Below are positions 36,001 to 45,174 of a stretch of 64,000 nucleotides of DNA, in pieces. The notes beneath the pieces are model-generated. The model did not search any database. It worked only from the letters and a program-made list of their open reading frames with translations, and was not told the origin of the DNA. Source of the DNA: Dyadobacter beijingensis DSM 21582 (GTDB lineage: Bacteria; Bacteroidota; Bacteroidia; Cytophagales; Spirosomataceae); NCBI RefSeq assembly GCF_000382205.1, contig NZ_KB907789.1, forward strand, positions 1,104,700 through 1,168,699. Direction: 5' to 3'. Both the position numbers and the translations under genes were made by a program. Numbering within the stretch: the first letter of the stretch is position 1; every line of letters begins with the position of its first letter.

Positions 36001-37740
36001 ATGAAACAGTTGATAGTTGTTGCTTTCGTCCTGGTAAGCAACTTTTCATTTTCGCAGATCACTGCGTCTAAAACATTAGCAAAGCCATTGGCAAAAGCGG
36101 AAGACGATCAAGAGTTTGATAGCGGCTCGACGCTCACCCGGGAACAGTTGCAGAAAATCCCGGGCAACGAGCTGGCCGAACTCGGTAAAATCTGGGGTTT
36201 TTTAAAGTACCACCACCCCGCCGTAGCCAGAGGTCAATATAACTGGGATTATGAACTGTTCAGGATACTGATCAAATATCGGGAAGCAGGCAGCAAGCCG
36301 GCAAAACAAGCATTGCTGTTGTCCTGGATCGACAGCCTGGGCCCTTTCGAAGAACAAAAATATACTGAGACACAACGCGGTCAAATTGCACTTCATCCTG
36401 ATTTAAACTGGATTCAGTCTTCCGGTTTTCATGACAAACTAAAATCCCGGCTAACGGCCGTTAAAAACGCCGAAAGGACCGGGGAGCACTACTACATTGG
36501 AAACACGGAGGAGGAAAATCCGGAATTTAAAAACGAAAACCCTTACGAAGCAATGCACTACCCGGACGCCGGGTTTCGTTTGCTGGCCCTGTTCCGTTAC
36601 TGGAATACGATCCAGTATTATTTTCCATACAGAAACCTGATAGACGGAAACTGGAACGATGTCCTACCCGAATTTATCCCCAAGTTCCTCAATGCCCCCG
36701 ATGAGATACAGTACAAACTAACCGCATTGAAACTCATTGCGCGGATCAACGACACGCATGCGGATATGCAGGGCGACCCGGTGCTGAACAACTATTTCGG
36801 TGATAGAAATGCAGCGGTCGATGTTTCATTCGTAGAAAATGAAGCCGTTGTGACGGGATATTACCATAAAGTACTGGGTGCGAAGTCGGGGCTGAAAAAG
36901 GGGGATATACTCCAAAAAATCAACGGAACGGCGGTTACGGAAATTATCCGCGGGTCTCTTCCGGTGACGCCGGCTTCCAACTATCCTACACAGCTGCGTA
37001 AAATCGCCGCCAGGCTTTTGCGGACCAACGATTCCCTGATTGTCGTCGATTACCAACGCGGCCACGAAACCGGGAGACTGACGCTCAAAAGTTATGACCT
37101 GAAAACCATGCCGGTGCCGCGGAAAAATCAACGGAAAGACACTTGCTTCCGAATGATCCGGCCGGACATTTCCTATCTGTATCCGGGCTCATTCAAGAAC
37201 CGCTACCTGCCGAAAATCACGCCGGAAATCCTTAAATCCAGGGGTTTGATCATCGATCTCAGGTGCTACCCCAGTGACGATCTGGTGGATACATTCTCAA
37301 ATTCTTTACTTCCCGCTCCCCGGAAATTTGTAAAGTATTCCGTTGCGAAACTGACCGAGCCCGGCCTTTTTGAATTCGCAAGCCCCATTGAGATCGGCGC
37401 GGATAACGCGGATTATTTCAAGGGACAGGTTGTGATTTTGATCAATGAACTCACCCAGAGCGCTGCCGAATATACCGCCATGGCATTCCGGACCGCTCCG
37501 AAAGTCAAAGTGATCGGAAGTACCACTGCCGGCGCGGATGGCAACACGTCCCCTATCTATTTCCCGGGTAATCTGATGACCTATATCAGTGCTGTCGGGG
37601 TATTTTATCCCGATGGCCGGCAAACGCAGCGCGTCGGCATCATTCCCGACATCCGGATCACTCCTACCATTCAAGGTATCACGGAAGATCGTGACGAGTT
37701 AATGGAAAAGGCTATTGAAATTATCGACGGGAGCCGATAA
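36001..37740 (+). CDS. S41 family C-terminal processing-type peptidase
   Basis: The 579-residue protein has a signal peptide (LIVVAFVLVSNFSFSQ), an N-terminal helical domain to about 230, and a PDZ-like domain near 265-345 (SGLKKGDILQKINGTAV). The S41 catalytic domain follows, with Ser487 in NELTQSAAEY and a Lys-free STTAGADGN strand. Family enzymes use a Ser-Lys dyad or Ser-His-Glu triad; the general base is not obvious here. It is the last plus-strand gene before the convergent exporter operon. Processing of secreted peptides is plausible. Confidence 0.85.
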   Translation: MKQLIVVAFVLVSNFSFSQITASKTLAKPLAKAEDDQEFDSGSTLTREQLQKIPGNELAELGKIWGFLKYHHPAVARGQYNWDYELFRILIKYREAGSKPAKQALLLSWIDSLGPFEEQKYTETQRGQIALHPDLNWIQSSGFHDKLKSRLTAVKNAERTGEHYYIGNTEEENPEFKNENPYEAMHYPDAGFRLLALFRYWNTIQYYFPYRNLIDGNWNDVLPEFIPKFLNAPDEIQYKLTALKLIARINDTHADMQGDPVLNNYFGDRNAAVDVSFVENEAVVTGYYHKVLGAKSGLKKGDILQKINGTAVTEIIRGSLPVTPASNYPTQLRKIAARLLRTNDSLIVVDYQRGHETGRLTLKSYDLKTMPVPRKNQRKDTCFRMIRPDISYLYPGSFKNRYLPKITPEILKSRGLIIDLRCYPSDDLVDTFSNSLLPAPRKFVKYSVAKLTEPGLFEFASPIEIGADNADYFKGQVVILINELTQSAAEYTAMAFRTAPKVKVIGSTTAGADGNTSPIYFPGNLMTYISAVGVFYPDGRQTQRVGIIPDIRITPTIQGITEDRDELMEKAIEIIDGSR

Positions 37741-37753
37741 TTTCAATAGCCTT
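37708..37753. terminator. Hairpin spanning the S41 stop codon
   Basis: A perfect 19-bp inverted repeat (37708-37726 with 37735-37753, loop of 8) includes the last seven sense codons and the TAA stop of the S41 gene. It lies between two convergent operons, so it can act in both directions. There is no strong T run on either side. Confidence 0.55.
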
Positions 37754-37776
37754 CTACCGGCTCAGGTTTCCGTCAG

Positions 37777-38502
37777 CTACGCGTCAAACAGTCCTCCAAA
37801 AATCCGGTTCAGTATGCTTTTTTCGTCTAATATGATCTCTGCTTTTCCTACAAATGTCGGCTGCTTTTCCAGTTTGTAGCCCGTATTGGTGACAAGTCCG
37901 TTGACCAGCTCGACATTCACACGGTACTGGCCTTCTATTTTCACCGGCAGTACTGAAACGATCTTCCCGACAATAAAGCCGAATTCGTTCTGCGAAAACT
38001 CGTCGAGGCTTATCTTTACCTCCTGCCCTACCTTGACCTTCCCTGAATTCTTAACAGGAATCTTGACCAGAACTTCGTAGTTTTTGATATCGGGAACAAC
38101 CCATATCGTCCGCTTATCGGCATTTTCCTTGTAACCCTGGGAGAATGAGACGGTACCGGCGATCGTCGACCGAAAATAGGTTCTTTTCAAAGACCCTTTC
38201 TCCACTACCAGGCTGTCGCCGGCCTTCACTTGCTGCCCTTCCTTCACCAGGGGCGAATAGTCGTCGCCGGGGTTGGATACAAACCAGCTGACCCTGCGCG
38301 GCTTCTCTTTGGCCTGCAACTGGCTTTCTCCGATGATAATGTCAGGAAAGGAAATGTTGGCCGCTATGATGAGAATGACGATCACGACACCAAACAGCGC
38401 AGAGATGCCCCACCGGACAATCCACGGCGGTATCTGGCCGATGATGTCCTGAATTTCGTCACTCACTCTTTCGTATTCCGAGTTTGTATCTTTTGTTTCC
38501 AT
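37777..38502 (-). CDS. Short HlyD-type membrane fusion protein
   Basis: The 241-residue protein has a cytoplasmic N-terminus, one membrane helix at about 29-50 (WGISALFGVVIVILIIAANISF) and a lipoyl-like barrel (VKEGQQVKAGDSLVVEKGS, STIAGTVSF). A beta-barrel domain follows with VKVGQEVKISLDEF. It lacks the long coiled-coil hairpin of standard HlyD proteins, so it is much shorter than usual. It is the last gene of the minus-strand operon, 4 bases after the ABC exporter, and is the expected partner of that exporter. Confidence 0.85.
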   Translation of the reverse strand: METKDTNSEYERVSDEIQDIIGQIPPWIVRWGISALFGVVIVILIIAANISFPDIIIGESQLQAKEKPRRVSWFVSNPGDDYSPLVKEGQQVKAGDSLVVEKGSLKRTYFRSTIAGTVSFSQGYKENADKRTIWVVPDIKNYEVLVKIPVKNSGKVKVGQEVKISLDEFSQNEFGFIVGKIVSVLPVKIEGQYRVNVELVNGLVTNTGYKLEKQPTFVGKAEIILDEKSILNRIFGGLFDA

Positions 38503-38506
38503 AGTT

Positions 38507-40768
38507 TTAGGCAGCTCCGAGCTCCAATTGATTTTTAACTAGTTCAAAATAATATCCCTTTTTGGCAGTCAGCTCCTGGTGTGTTCCCACTTCACGGATT
38601 TCACCGTTATGCAGCACCACAATCTGATCGGCGTTTTTCACGGTACTTAACCTGTGTGCAATCACCACAACTGTTTTTCCTTTGAAAAATTCATCCAGGT
38701 TCTCCATAATGACCTTTTCGTTGTTGGCATCCAGCGCGCTGGTTGCTTCATCGAAAAACATGTATTTCGGATCTTTGTAAACTGCCCGTGCTATAAACAG
38801 CCGTTGACGCTGGCCACCGCTGATCCCTGCGCCCGTGTTACCGATCCTCGTGGTAAATCCAAGTGGAAGCTTTTTGATGTAATCCTGCAAATTCGCTACG
38901 TGGATCGCTCTTTTCATTCTTGACTCCAAAATACGCTGGCCGTCGACAGCGATATTCCTGGCAATGGTGTCCGAGAAAATAAACCCGTCCTGCATCACGG
39001 TACCGCACTCTTTCCGCCACGCTTTGGCAGAGATCTGGTCGAGGTCCTCTCCATCCACCGTGATCTGCCCGGACGACAGTGGGTAGAACCTCAGGAGCAA
39101 TTTCAGCAATGTTGTTTTCCCGCTGCCGCTGGAACCCACGATCGCCGTCACTTTTCCCTTGGGAATATGCATCGAAACATTTTTCAGAATCAGGGGGGAA
39201 GTACTGCTTCCATACCTGAATGAGACGTCGTTCAGCACAATGCCTTTGGTATCACTTTCCAAACTGTTCAGTTTCAGGATATCCAGGTCCTCTGCATCGT
39301 CCATATGGCCTCCCTGCATATGGTACTCCTCGTCCAATTCCTCATTCGGCTTGTTGTGTATTTCACCCAGGCGGTCCAAGCTGATTTTTGCATCCTGCAC
39401 TTTCTTGACGAAGTTCATGATCTGGTTCAGCGGACCGTTCATTTGCCCGATGATGTAGGAGATACTCAGCATGGCTCCCAGGGTAATCTGCTGTTCCATC
39501 ACCAATTTGGCAGCCAGGTACGAGATCAGGATATTCTTGATCTGCGTAATACAGTTGGCGCCTATTTCCTGGTATTGTTCCAATGAAAGGCTTTCGACAC
39601 TTATTTTAAACAACTTGGCCTGAATCCTTTCCCATTCCCATCTCCGGGCCTGTTCGCAGTTGTTGAGCTTGATCTCCTGCATTCCGGTAATCAGTTCGTA
39701 AATGCTGTTCTGATTTTCCCGCAGCCGTTGGAACCGCATATAGTCCAGGTTTTTCCGGCGGTTCAGAAAAACAAAAACCCAGCTCACCGATATGATACTC
39801 CCGATAAAAAAGATTCCCAGAAGTGAAATGTTATAGGTCGAAAGCACCACCGAGAACACGAGCAGGTTGACCATCGAGAACAGCGTATTTAAAGTCGAAC
39901 CCGTCAGGAACTCCTCTATCCGATGGTGGTCATTGATGCGCTGCGATATGTCCCCGACGTTTTTCGATTCGAAAAAATTAATGGGCAGCTTCATGAGCTT
40001 CGTCAGGAAGTTGGAAATAATCGAAACACTGAGCCGGGTATTGACGTGCAGCAAAATCCAGTTTCGAATCATATCGACCCCGATATTTCCTAAAAAGAGC
40101 AATAGCTGGGAAAACAATACCAGGTGGATAAAATTATAGTTTTGCAGCTGTATGCCGTAGTCGACCAGGCTTTGTGTCAAAAACGGGAACAATACGCTGA
40201 TCAGGCTGCCCAGCAACATGCCCAGAAATATCTGCACGAGATATCGTTTGTAGGGCCTGAGATATTGAAAGAGGAATTTGAACCCGATCGGCGTTTGCTT
40301 GTGCTCCTCGGCGCGATCATAAAATTCCGGTGTGGGTTCCAGTAAAAGCGCCACGCCTTTTTCATCGTGGGAACTCGCCCAGCTCCGCATAAAGACCTTT
40401 TTATCCACCTTCACCAGCCCGTGGCCCGGGTCCGCAACGATCAGGACGCTTTCTTTGCGGAATAAGTTCTTTTCCTTCACATCATATAAAACAACATAAT
40501 GCTCCTGGTTCCAGTGAAGTATACATGGCAGCGGCACCTCCGTGGCCAGCTGTTCGTAGCTCAGCTTGACGGGCAGCGTTTTGATACCGATTTTCTCCGC
40601 AGCCTGGCAGAGGCCGTTCAGGCTTACGCCGTTCTTCCCGATGTGCGCATTGGCCCTGAAAAAATCGAGGGAATAGTCTTTGCCATAAAATGCAGTAACC
40701 ATCCTCAGACAAGTTGGCCCACAATCCATGTAGTCCAGTTGGCGAAAAAATTTATATTTGTTTTTCAT
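38507..40768 (-). CDS. Peptidase-containing ABC exporter (C39, double-glycine leader processing)
   Basis: The 753-residue protein has an N-terminal C39 peptidase (Cys16 in YMDCGPTC, His90 in QEHYVVLYD, Asp113 in ADPGHG) and six membrane segments at about 165-450. The ATPase domain has GSSGSGKTTLLKLLL, the signature SGGQRQRLFIARA, FFDEATSALD and the switch His in IAHRLS. Such transporters cut leaders after Gly-Gly and export the core. Suitable GG leaders are found in the four peptides at 47,896-48,909 and in those at 33,549 and 33,754. It lies in the seven-gene operon with LanC and HlyD. Confidence 0.95.
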   Translation of the reverse strand: MKNKYKFFRQLDYMDCGPTCLRMVTAFYGKDYSLDFFRANAHIGKNGVSLNGLCQAAEKIGIKTLPVKLSYEQLATEVPLPCILHWNQEHYVVLYDVKEKNLFRKESVLIVADPGHGLVKVDKKVFMRSWASSHDEKGVALLLEPTPEFYDRAEEHKQTPIGFKFLFQYLRPYKRYLVQIFLGMLLGSLISVLFPFLTQSLVDYGIQLQNYNFIHLVLFSQLLLFLGNIGVDMIRNWILLHVNTRLSVSIISNFLTKLMKLPINFFESKNVGDISQRINDHHRIEEFLTGSTLNTLFSMVNLLVFSVVLSTYNISLLGIFFIGSIISVSWVFVFLNRRKNLDYMRFQRLRENQNSIYELITGMQEIKLNNCEQARRWEWERIQAKLFKISVESLSLEQYQEIGANCITQIKNILISYLAAKLVMEQQITLGAMLSISYIIGQMNGPLNQIMNFVKKVQDAKISLDRLGEIHNKPNEELDEEYHMQGGHMDDAEDLDILKLNSLESDTKGIVLNDVSFRYGSSTSPLILKNVSMHIPKGKVTAIVGSSGSGKTTLLKLLLRFYPLSSGQITVDGEDLDQISAKAWRKECGTVMQDGFIFSDTIARNIAVDGQRILESRMKRAIHVANLQDYIKKLPLGFTTRIGNTGAGISGGQRQRLFIARAVYKDPKYMFFDEATSALDANNEKVIMENLDEFFKGKTVVVIAHRLSTVKNADQIVVLHNGEIREVGTHQELTAKKGYYFELVKNQLELGAA

Positions 40769-40787
40769 ATGCTTTTGGAGTAAGTGG

Positions 40788-41843
40788 CTAAATGAATGCA
40801 GGCTGATTGCTTTGTTTTAAGTAAGGAAACTCTTTGTATATCAGTAGAATAAGGAATCGTTCGGAAGGCTGAGGATGCAGGTGAAAGGATATGTAATCGT
40901 CTACTTTTTCACAAACCCGCCGAAGGCTTTCCCCTTTCATGTTTTTCCGGGCAAGATCCAGATAGTTGGCGATCACGGCCAGTTTTAACAGGTCAAAACA
41001 GGTATCCATAGGCAATACCAGGAACTCATTCAGTTTGGATAAGAATGCGTCGTGCGCCTGCGCGAAGAATGACCGTTTCAGGGAAATAAATCTTCCGATT
41101 ACTTCAAGATGGTCGTTCGAAATTTCAAAATGACCTATATCCCTGAAAATGACTTCATACAAGGCCCGTTCTTCTGCTCTTTGGGAATGTGCCAAAATCG
41201 TTTTAGTCGTATTCAGCATGACATCGTCGATACCCCGCTGCCTGGAATAACCATCGTGATCAAACATGCCAGTTTGCCACTTTCCGGGCAGGGAGGTATA
41301 GTCGTTGTAAACCAGCGCTTTCAAAATTCCGTTGTGCAGTTCAAGCGCCTGGCAGACCCGACCGTCCTGCAAGTGAATTTTAGCCAGATTAGGAATCTGA
41401 TCCAATATTCTCCTGAATGCCAGGAAAGCGGCTCCCTGATTTTCGAGGCGTTCGGATAGTTCCAGACCTTGGTTCAGATGCGCTACCGCTTTGGCATATA
41501 CGCCTTTTGAATAATAGAAAAAAGACCAGCCCGAATGGTAAAACAGCCTCGCGTATAAATGTGCATTTCCCGTGAGCAATGCCAGCCCCGCATCCGCCCG
41601 TTCGAAATAGCCCAGCGAAAACTTCCACGACTTCGTTCGGGCCACGTTCACTGCCTCGGAATACCTGTCAACGACCTCCACCGCCATTCTTCCGGGCTCT
41701 TCTCCCAGAAACCGGTAAATTTCGTTCTTGTCAAGGCGATTAATGCGCGTTTTTCTTTCGAATTCCAGCAGCTCGCTTTGCTCGCCGGAGACAAAAGATC
41801 CCGCCAGTTTTTCCGAAAGACCGATGATGCCGCTTGCTTCCAT
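40788..41843 (-). CDS. Helical-repeat protein of unknown function in the RiPP operon
   Basis: I do not recognise this 351-residue protein. It is helical, with TPR-like stretches in the middle (HLYARLFYHSGWSFFYYSKG, YAKAVAHLNQGLELSERLEN). There is no signal peptide or membrane segment, so it is probably cytoplasmic. It starts 3 bases after the flavin oxidoreductase and ends 19 bases before the exporter, so it is tightly bound into the operon. It could be an adaptor, a leader-binding protein or an immunity factor; nothing in the sequence decides between these. Confidence 0.75.
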   Translation of the reverse strand: MEASGIIGLSEKLAGSFVSGEQSELLEFERKTRINRLDKNEIYRFLGEEPGRMAVEVVDRYSEAVNVARTKSWKFSLGYFERADAGLALLTGNAHLYARLFYHSGWSFFYYSKGVYAKAVAHLNQGLELSERLENQGAAFLAFRRILDQIPNLAKIHLQDGRVCQALELHNGILKALVYNDYTSLPGKWQTGMFDHDGYSRQRGIDDVMLNTTKTILAHSQRAEERALYEVIFRDIGHFEISNDHLEVIGRFISLKRSFFAQAHDAFLSKLNEFLVLPMDTCFDLLKLAVIANYLDLARKNMKGESLRRVCEKVDDYISFHLHPQPSERFLILLIYKEFPYLKQSNQPAFI

Positions 41844-41846
41844 GGT

Positions 41847-42755
41847 TCAGTTAAATCTCTTTTGGATTTGTTCCAGACTTTTCATTCTGTCTGAATGCGA
41901 GGTCAACAGGTCCGTAAATATGAATTCATCTACTCCGAAAGTTTCCTGATAATTGGCTATTACATCATAAAACCGATCGGGGCAGCCCATGTGACAGTGC
42001 TCCGGATGCTCCTTTTCACTGAACTGATCATTCCTGCCAGGCTTATATCCTTCCAGGCACACGCCTGAAATGGCCAGATTAATTTTGGGGGCATATCCGA
42101 ATGAAGCCTGATACCGCTCTTTGAATGCCTGCATCAGCTCTTTATGCGGTTCCAGGTCGGCTCCCTTGTGAAATAACGAGCGGGAGAAATTCATTTCTTT
42201 CCGCAGCGTACGGTCTAACCCGTTCAATGAACCGCTCATTCCCCACAATTCCGGCACGGCAGCTTTATAGGGAGGCAAAACGATTCCGTCGCCATCATCA
42301 AAGAGCTCATCCTCATTTCTCAAAAAAAACAGTAACTCGTCCAGGGACTTATCGAAACCTGCTTTGATATCTTTTGAACTGTCTTCCAGCGCATACGCCT
42401 TCACTTTGTCACTGACACGCCCGTTTACCACGCCGAGATCGATCCGGTTGCTGAACAGGCTGTTGAGCAACTTGAACCGCGCAGCGATATGAAAGGGCTG
42501 ATGGATAGACAGTAAAATACCGGCCGTCCCTATCCGGATGTTTTTGGTGGCGGAGGCAAGCACACCAATGAGCGGTTCGGGGGTAGTCCAGGCGTGTGTT
42601 TTATGACCGTAGTAATGCTCGGCGAGCCATATTCTTGCAAAACCCAATTGATCCGCATGCTGAGCGTACTCCACCAAATCGCTGAGTATTTGCAGGCTAT
42701 TGGTGGTGCCGCCCCGCAAGCCAAAGTCCAGGAGTCCTAACCTTACGTTTTTCAT
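41847..42755 (-). CDS. Luciferase-like (LLM class) flavin-dependent oxidoreductase
   Basis: The 302-residue protein has the TIM-barrel motifs of the LLM class: YAQHADQLGFARIWLAEHYY, IRIGTAGILLSIHQPFHIA, RIDLGVVNGR and the C-terminal FGVDEFIFTDL. It would use FMN or F420. It lies between LanC (3 bases upstream) and the unknown helical protein. In lanthipeptide clusters, related enzymes (the LanJ-C type) reduce dehydroalanine or dehydrobutyrine to D-amino acids, so a reductase acting on the lanthipeptide is the likeliest role. An oxygenase cannot be excluded. Confidence 0.85.
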   Translation of the reverse strand: MKNVRLGLLDFGLRGGTTNSLQILSDLVEYAQHADQLGFARIWLAEHYYGHKTHAWTTPEPLIGVLASATKNIRIGTAGILLSIHQPFHIAARFKLLNSLFSNRIDLGVVNGRVSDKVKAYALEDSSKDIKAGFDKSLDELLFFLRNEDELFDDGDGIVLPPYKAAVPELWGMSGSLNGLDRTLRKEMNFSRSLFHKGADLEPHKELMQAFKERYQASFGYAPKINLAISGVCLEGYKPGRNDQFSEKEHPEHCHMGCPDRFYDVIANYQETFGVDEFIFTDLLTSHSDRMKSLEQIQKRFN

Positions 42756-42758
42756 AGC

Positions 42759-43988
42759 TCAATACAGTAACATGATTTTTTGCCACTCGTTATATTGAGG
42801 ATCTTCCAGCGCAAACCGCGCCAGCGCGATACCCGACAAACCACTCAAAAAGGATACATCCGTCGCTGCGTCGTCGTGAAGTATCTTGTCCTGATATTTC
42901 TCAGTCTCATTCTCCCAAAAAGCGACACCACCCTCGTAGCCTGCATACATCTCATGATCAAACTGTTTCAGATGCTGAAATATCAGCGCAAGGCTGCTGG
43001 ATCCGTGACATAAATGCGGGTTGTCTACCCATGTCTCAGTCTGCGTTTTTCTCTTTAAGCACCTGCTTCCCAACCTGCCGGCTATCGAAATCCAGCCGGG
43101 ATTGCCGAGCACACTGCCTGCGCGGTAAAGCAACATGACCTGATTCAGATCTCCATAGCACCATCCCATTCTGTATGTATAAAACCCCACATTCTGAGGG
43201 TCTTCCGCCGGTAACGACAGCATTTGATTGGTAGGAAAAATGCTCTTGTCAAGGTCCTCCTCATTTTCGAATTTCGCCAGGGAGAGCATGTAACCCACAC
43301 CCCGCTCAACGGCATCGCGGATTTCGTTTTGGAGCAACCCCTTTTCGTACACGCCCAGCAACCCTAGCAAAATGCCCGGAAGCCCGTGGACGAGACCAAA
43401 ATTCAGATCATCTTCGACAGTGAATTTGAGCTTTCGGTAGATGTATTCGTTTTTGATATAATCTATCCCGGCTGGTCTGCTGCTTAACAGTCCCTGCGCC
43501 AGGGCAGTAATATGCTCCCTTACGGTTTGGTTTGCGACGTCACCCTCGCACAGATAAGTCAGCGCGCCTAACGCACCATGCATGTAGTCAAAGTTGTGAT
43601 GACCAATTTCCAGCAAAGCCCTTTTGTAGATCCGCTCGTCCAGCTCTGTCTTAAAATCGTCGTACTCGGCGCCGATCAATTCGTATTTTTTTAGCAGGAA
43701 CAGCACCCAGCCCAGCCCCGTAAACCCGGCTGATAAAGAAATGGAACCTGTCAGCCCCGAAGGTGTTCCTATTCTTTCAATGACTTCGTTCAGTTTCTTT
43801 AAGGCTTTGTTTTTAAATTTCACATCGCCTTCCAGAAGGAATGCATGCAGGTAAAACAATACGATACCCAGCTCGCCGGCATAAAGTCCGTCACCTTTTG
43901 TCGCATTTAAACCGATTTTATGATCGACCAGATGAATCAATTCGGTCGAGGAATATGCTTCTGTTTTTGCAATTGGGTCCAAGATCAT
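42759..43988 (-). CDS. LanC lanthionine synthetase (cyclase)
   Basis: The 409-residue protein has the full LanC signature: His201 in NFGLVHGLPG, Cys277 in GWCYGD, and the Cys327-His328 pair in NPHLCHGSSS. These are the zinc ligands and active-site His. Repeated GxxG motifs of the alpha/alpha barrel are present (FDYMHGALGAL, FLSGLSGIAL). It should add Cys thiols to Dha/Dhb in the dehydrated precursor. It lies 22 bases after the LanC-like gene and 3 bases before the flavin enzyme. Confidence 0.93.
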   Translation of the reverse strand: MILDPIAKTEAYSSTELIHLVDHKIGLNATKGDGLYAGELGIVLFYLHAFLLEGDVKFKNKALKKLNEVIERIGTPSGLTGSISLSAGFTGLGWVLFLLKKYELIGAEYDDFKTELDERIYKRALLEIGHHNFDYMHGALGALTYLCEGDVANQTVREHITALAQGLLSSRPAGIDYIKNEYIYRKLKFTVEDDLNFGLVHGLPGILLGLLGVYEKGLLQNEIRDAVERGVGYMLSLAKFENEEDLDKSIFPTNQMLSLPAEDPQNVGFYTYRMGWCYGDLNQVMLLYRAGSVLGNPGWISIAGRLGSRCLKRKTQTETWVDNPHLCHGSSSLALIFQHLKQFDHEMYAGYEGGVAFWENETEKYQDKILHDDAATDVSFLSGLSGIALARFALEDPQYNEWQKIMLLY

Positions 43989-44010
43989 GTTATTGTCTTT
44001 TAAAGTTTTC

Positions 44011-45174
44011 CTAAATGAGCATGGTCGGTAGTGGCAAGTCTTTGTCCAAAAAACACATCAAACCGATCCCTATTCCTGCAATTCCTTCATGAAAAGCAAT
44101 GTTGGTGGATAGGTAGCCTTGATTGTACCTGGCCATAAACCCGGCCGTTTCGTTGTCGAATTTTCTCTGCCGGATAGATTCCGCATACCAAAAATCCGCG
44201 GTGCTTCGCAGTTTCTCCTCCCCTGTTGCGGTGTACAGCCAATCAAATCGAAGCGCCAGTCCGGTAGTGCCATATAAAATACTGGCATCGCTTACCCCAC
44301 AATCGTCAAGCATATGCCTGATGCAGCAAAGATCCAAAGTCCGGTCGACGGCATTCTTTACATCTTCCCTTTTTGTAACCTTCCAGGCATTCCATAAGCC
44401 GCATGCAACGGACAAATCTCCGTCCAGCAGCGCATTAGCCTTGTCCATGCTTCCTGCCTTTGCCGGAAAATAGCCCGGATCCGGCTTTTGTTCATGGTGA
44501 AGGAGGAAGTCCGTTGCCTGGTCGATGATATGGTGACAGTCGCCCGGACGGATATTGTTCTCATAAATCGCCGATAACAATGTGATCACCCTTGATGAAC
44601 CGCAAACCATTCCCAGATAAATTCCATCTCTCTTTGCAAACGGCCATTTCCAGGAGTACCCTTTTTCATCTTTGATCGCAAACTTTTCAAATGCATCTAC
44701 CAGGTCTGTTAAATGATCGGCCGTCTGCGGATTCACTTGTACTCTCGTTAGGAAATACTCCCCGGCGAACATCGCACCAAAGTGATTCAATTCTCCCTCC
44801 TGTATTTTCACCCGCATGAAAACACCAATCTGCTTGTCCAGCTTGTCTAATATCGCTGCATCGATCCGCGTGAGCAAGCCTTCATTTTTAACAAACTGAA
44901 CAAATAAGCCTATTTCAATAATCTCTCTGAAGTAGAATATTTTATCATCGTATAATTTCAATGAAATCGCGTTAATACTTTTTTCAACATATTCGATCGC
45001 GAGCGACGCATACTTTTCATCATTCCTGAATTTGGAATAGTAGGAATAGAATAATGCGACACTCAGCAACCCGCTGCCATAACCCGCATATTTTAAATGG
45101 AATGCATTCCGATCAAGGGCGGTGCGGATGTCGTCGATCACCTCACTAGTACATTCTGCCTCTCTGATCTTCAT
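44011..45174 (-). CDS. LanC-like protein lacking the zinc ligands
   Basis: This 387-residue protein has the LanC fold pattern, but when aligned with its neighbour the catalytic positions are lost. LVHGLPG becomes MVCGSSR, WCYGDL becomes LLDGDL (250 region), and LCHGSSS becomes ILYGTTG (300-305). The C-terminal NIAFHEGIAGIGIG is retained. It is probably inactive as a zinc cyclase and may act as a scaffold or leader-binding partner of LanC or LanB. Its ATG at 45174 overlaps the end of the outer-membrane protein gene by 29 bases, which suggests translational coupling. Confidence 0.85.
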   Translation of the reverse strand: MKIREAECTSEVIDDIRTALDRNAFHLKYAGYGSGLLSVALFYSYYSKFRNDEKYASLAIEYVEKSINAISLKLYDDKIFYFREIIEIGLFVQFVKNEGLLTRIDAAILDKLDKQIGVFMRVKIQEGELNHFGAMFAGEYFLTRVQVNPQTADHLTDLVDAFEKFAIKDEKGYSWKWPFAKRDGIYLGMVCGSSRVITLLSAIYENNIRPGDCHHIIDQATDFLLHHEQKPDPGYFPAKAGSMDKANALLDGDLSVACGLWNAWKVTKREDVKNAVDRTLDLCCIRHMLDDCGVSDASILYGTTGLALRFDWLYTATGEEKLRSTADFWYAESIRQRKFDNETAGFMARYNQGYLSTNIAFHEGIAGIGIGLMCFLDKDLPLPTMLI

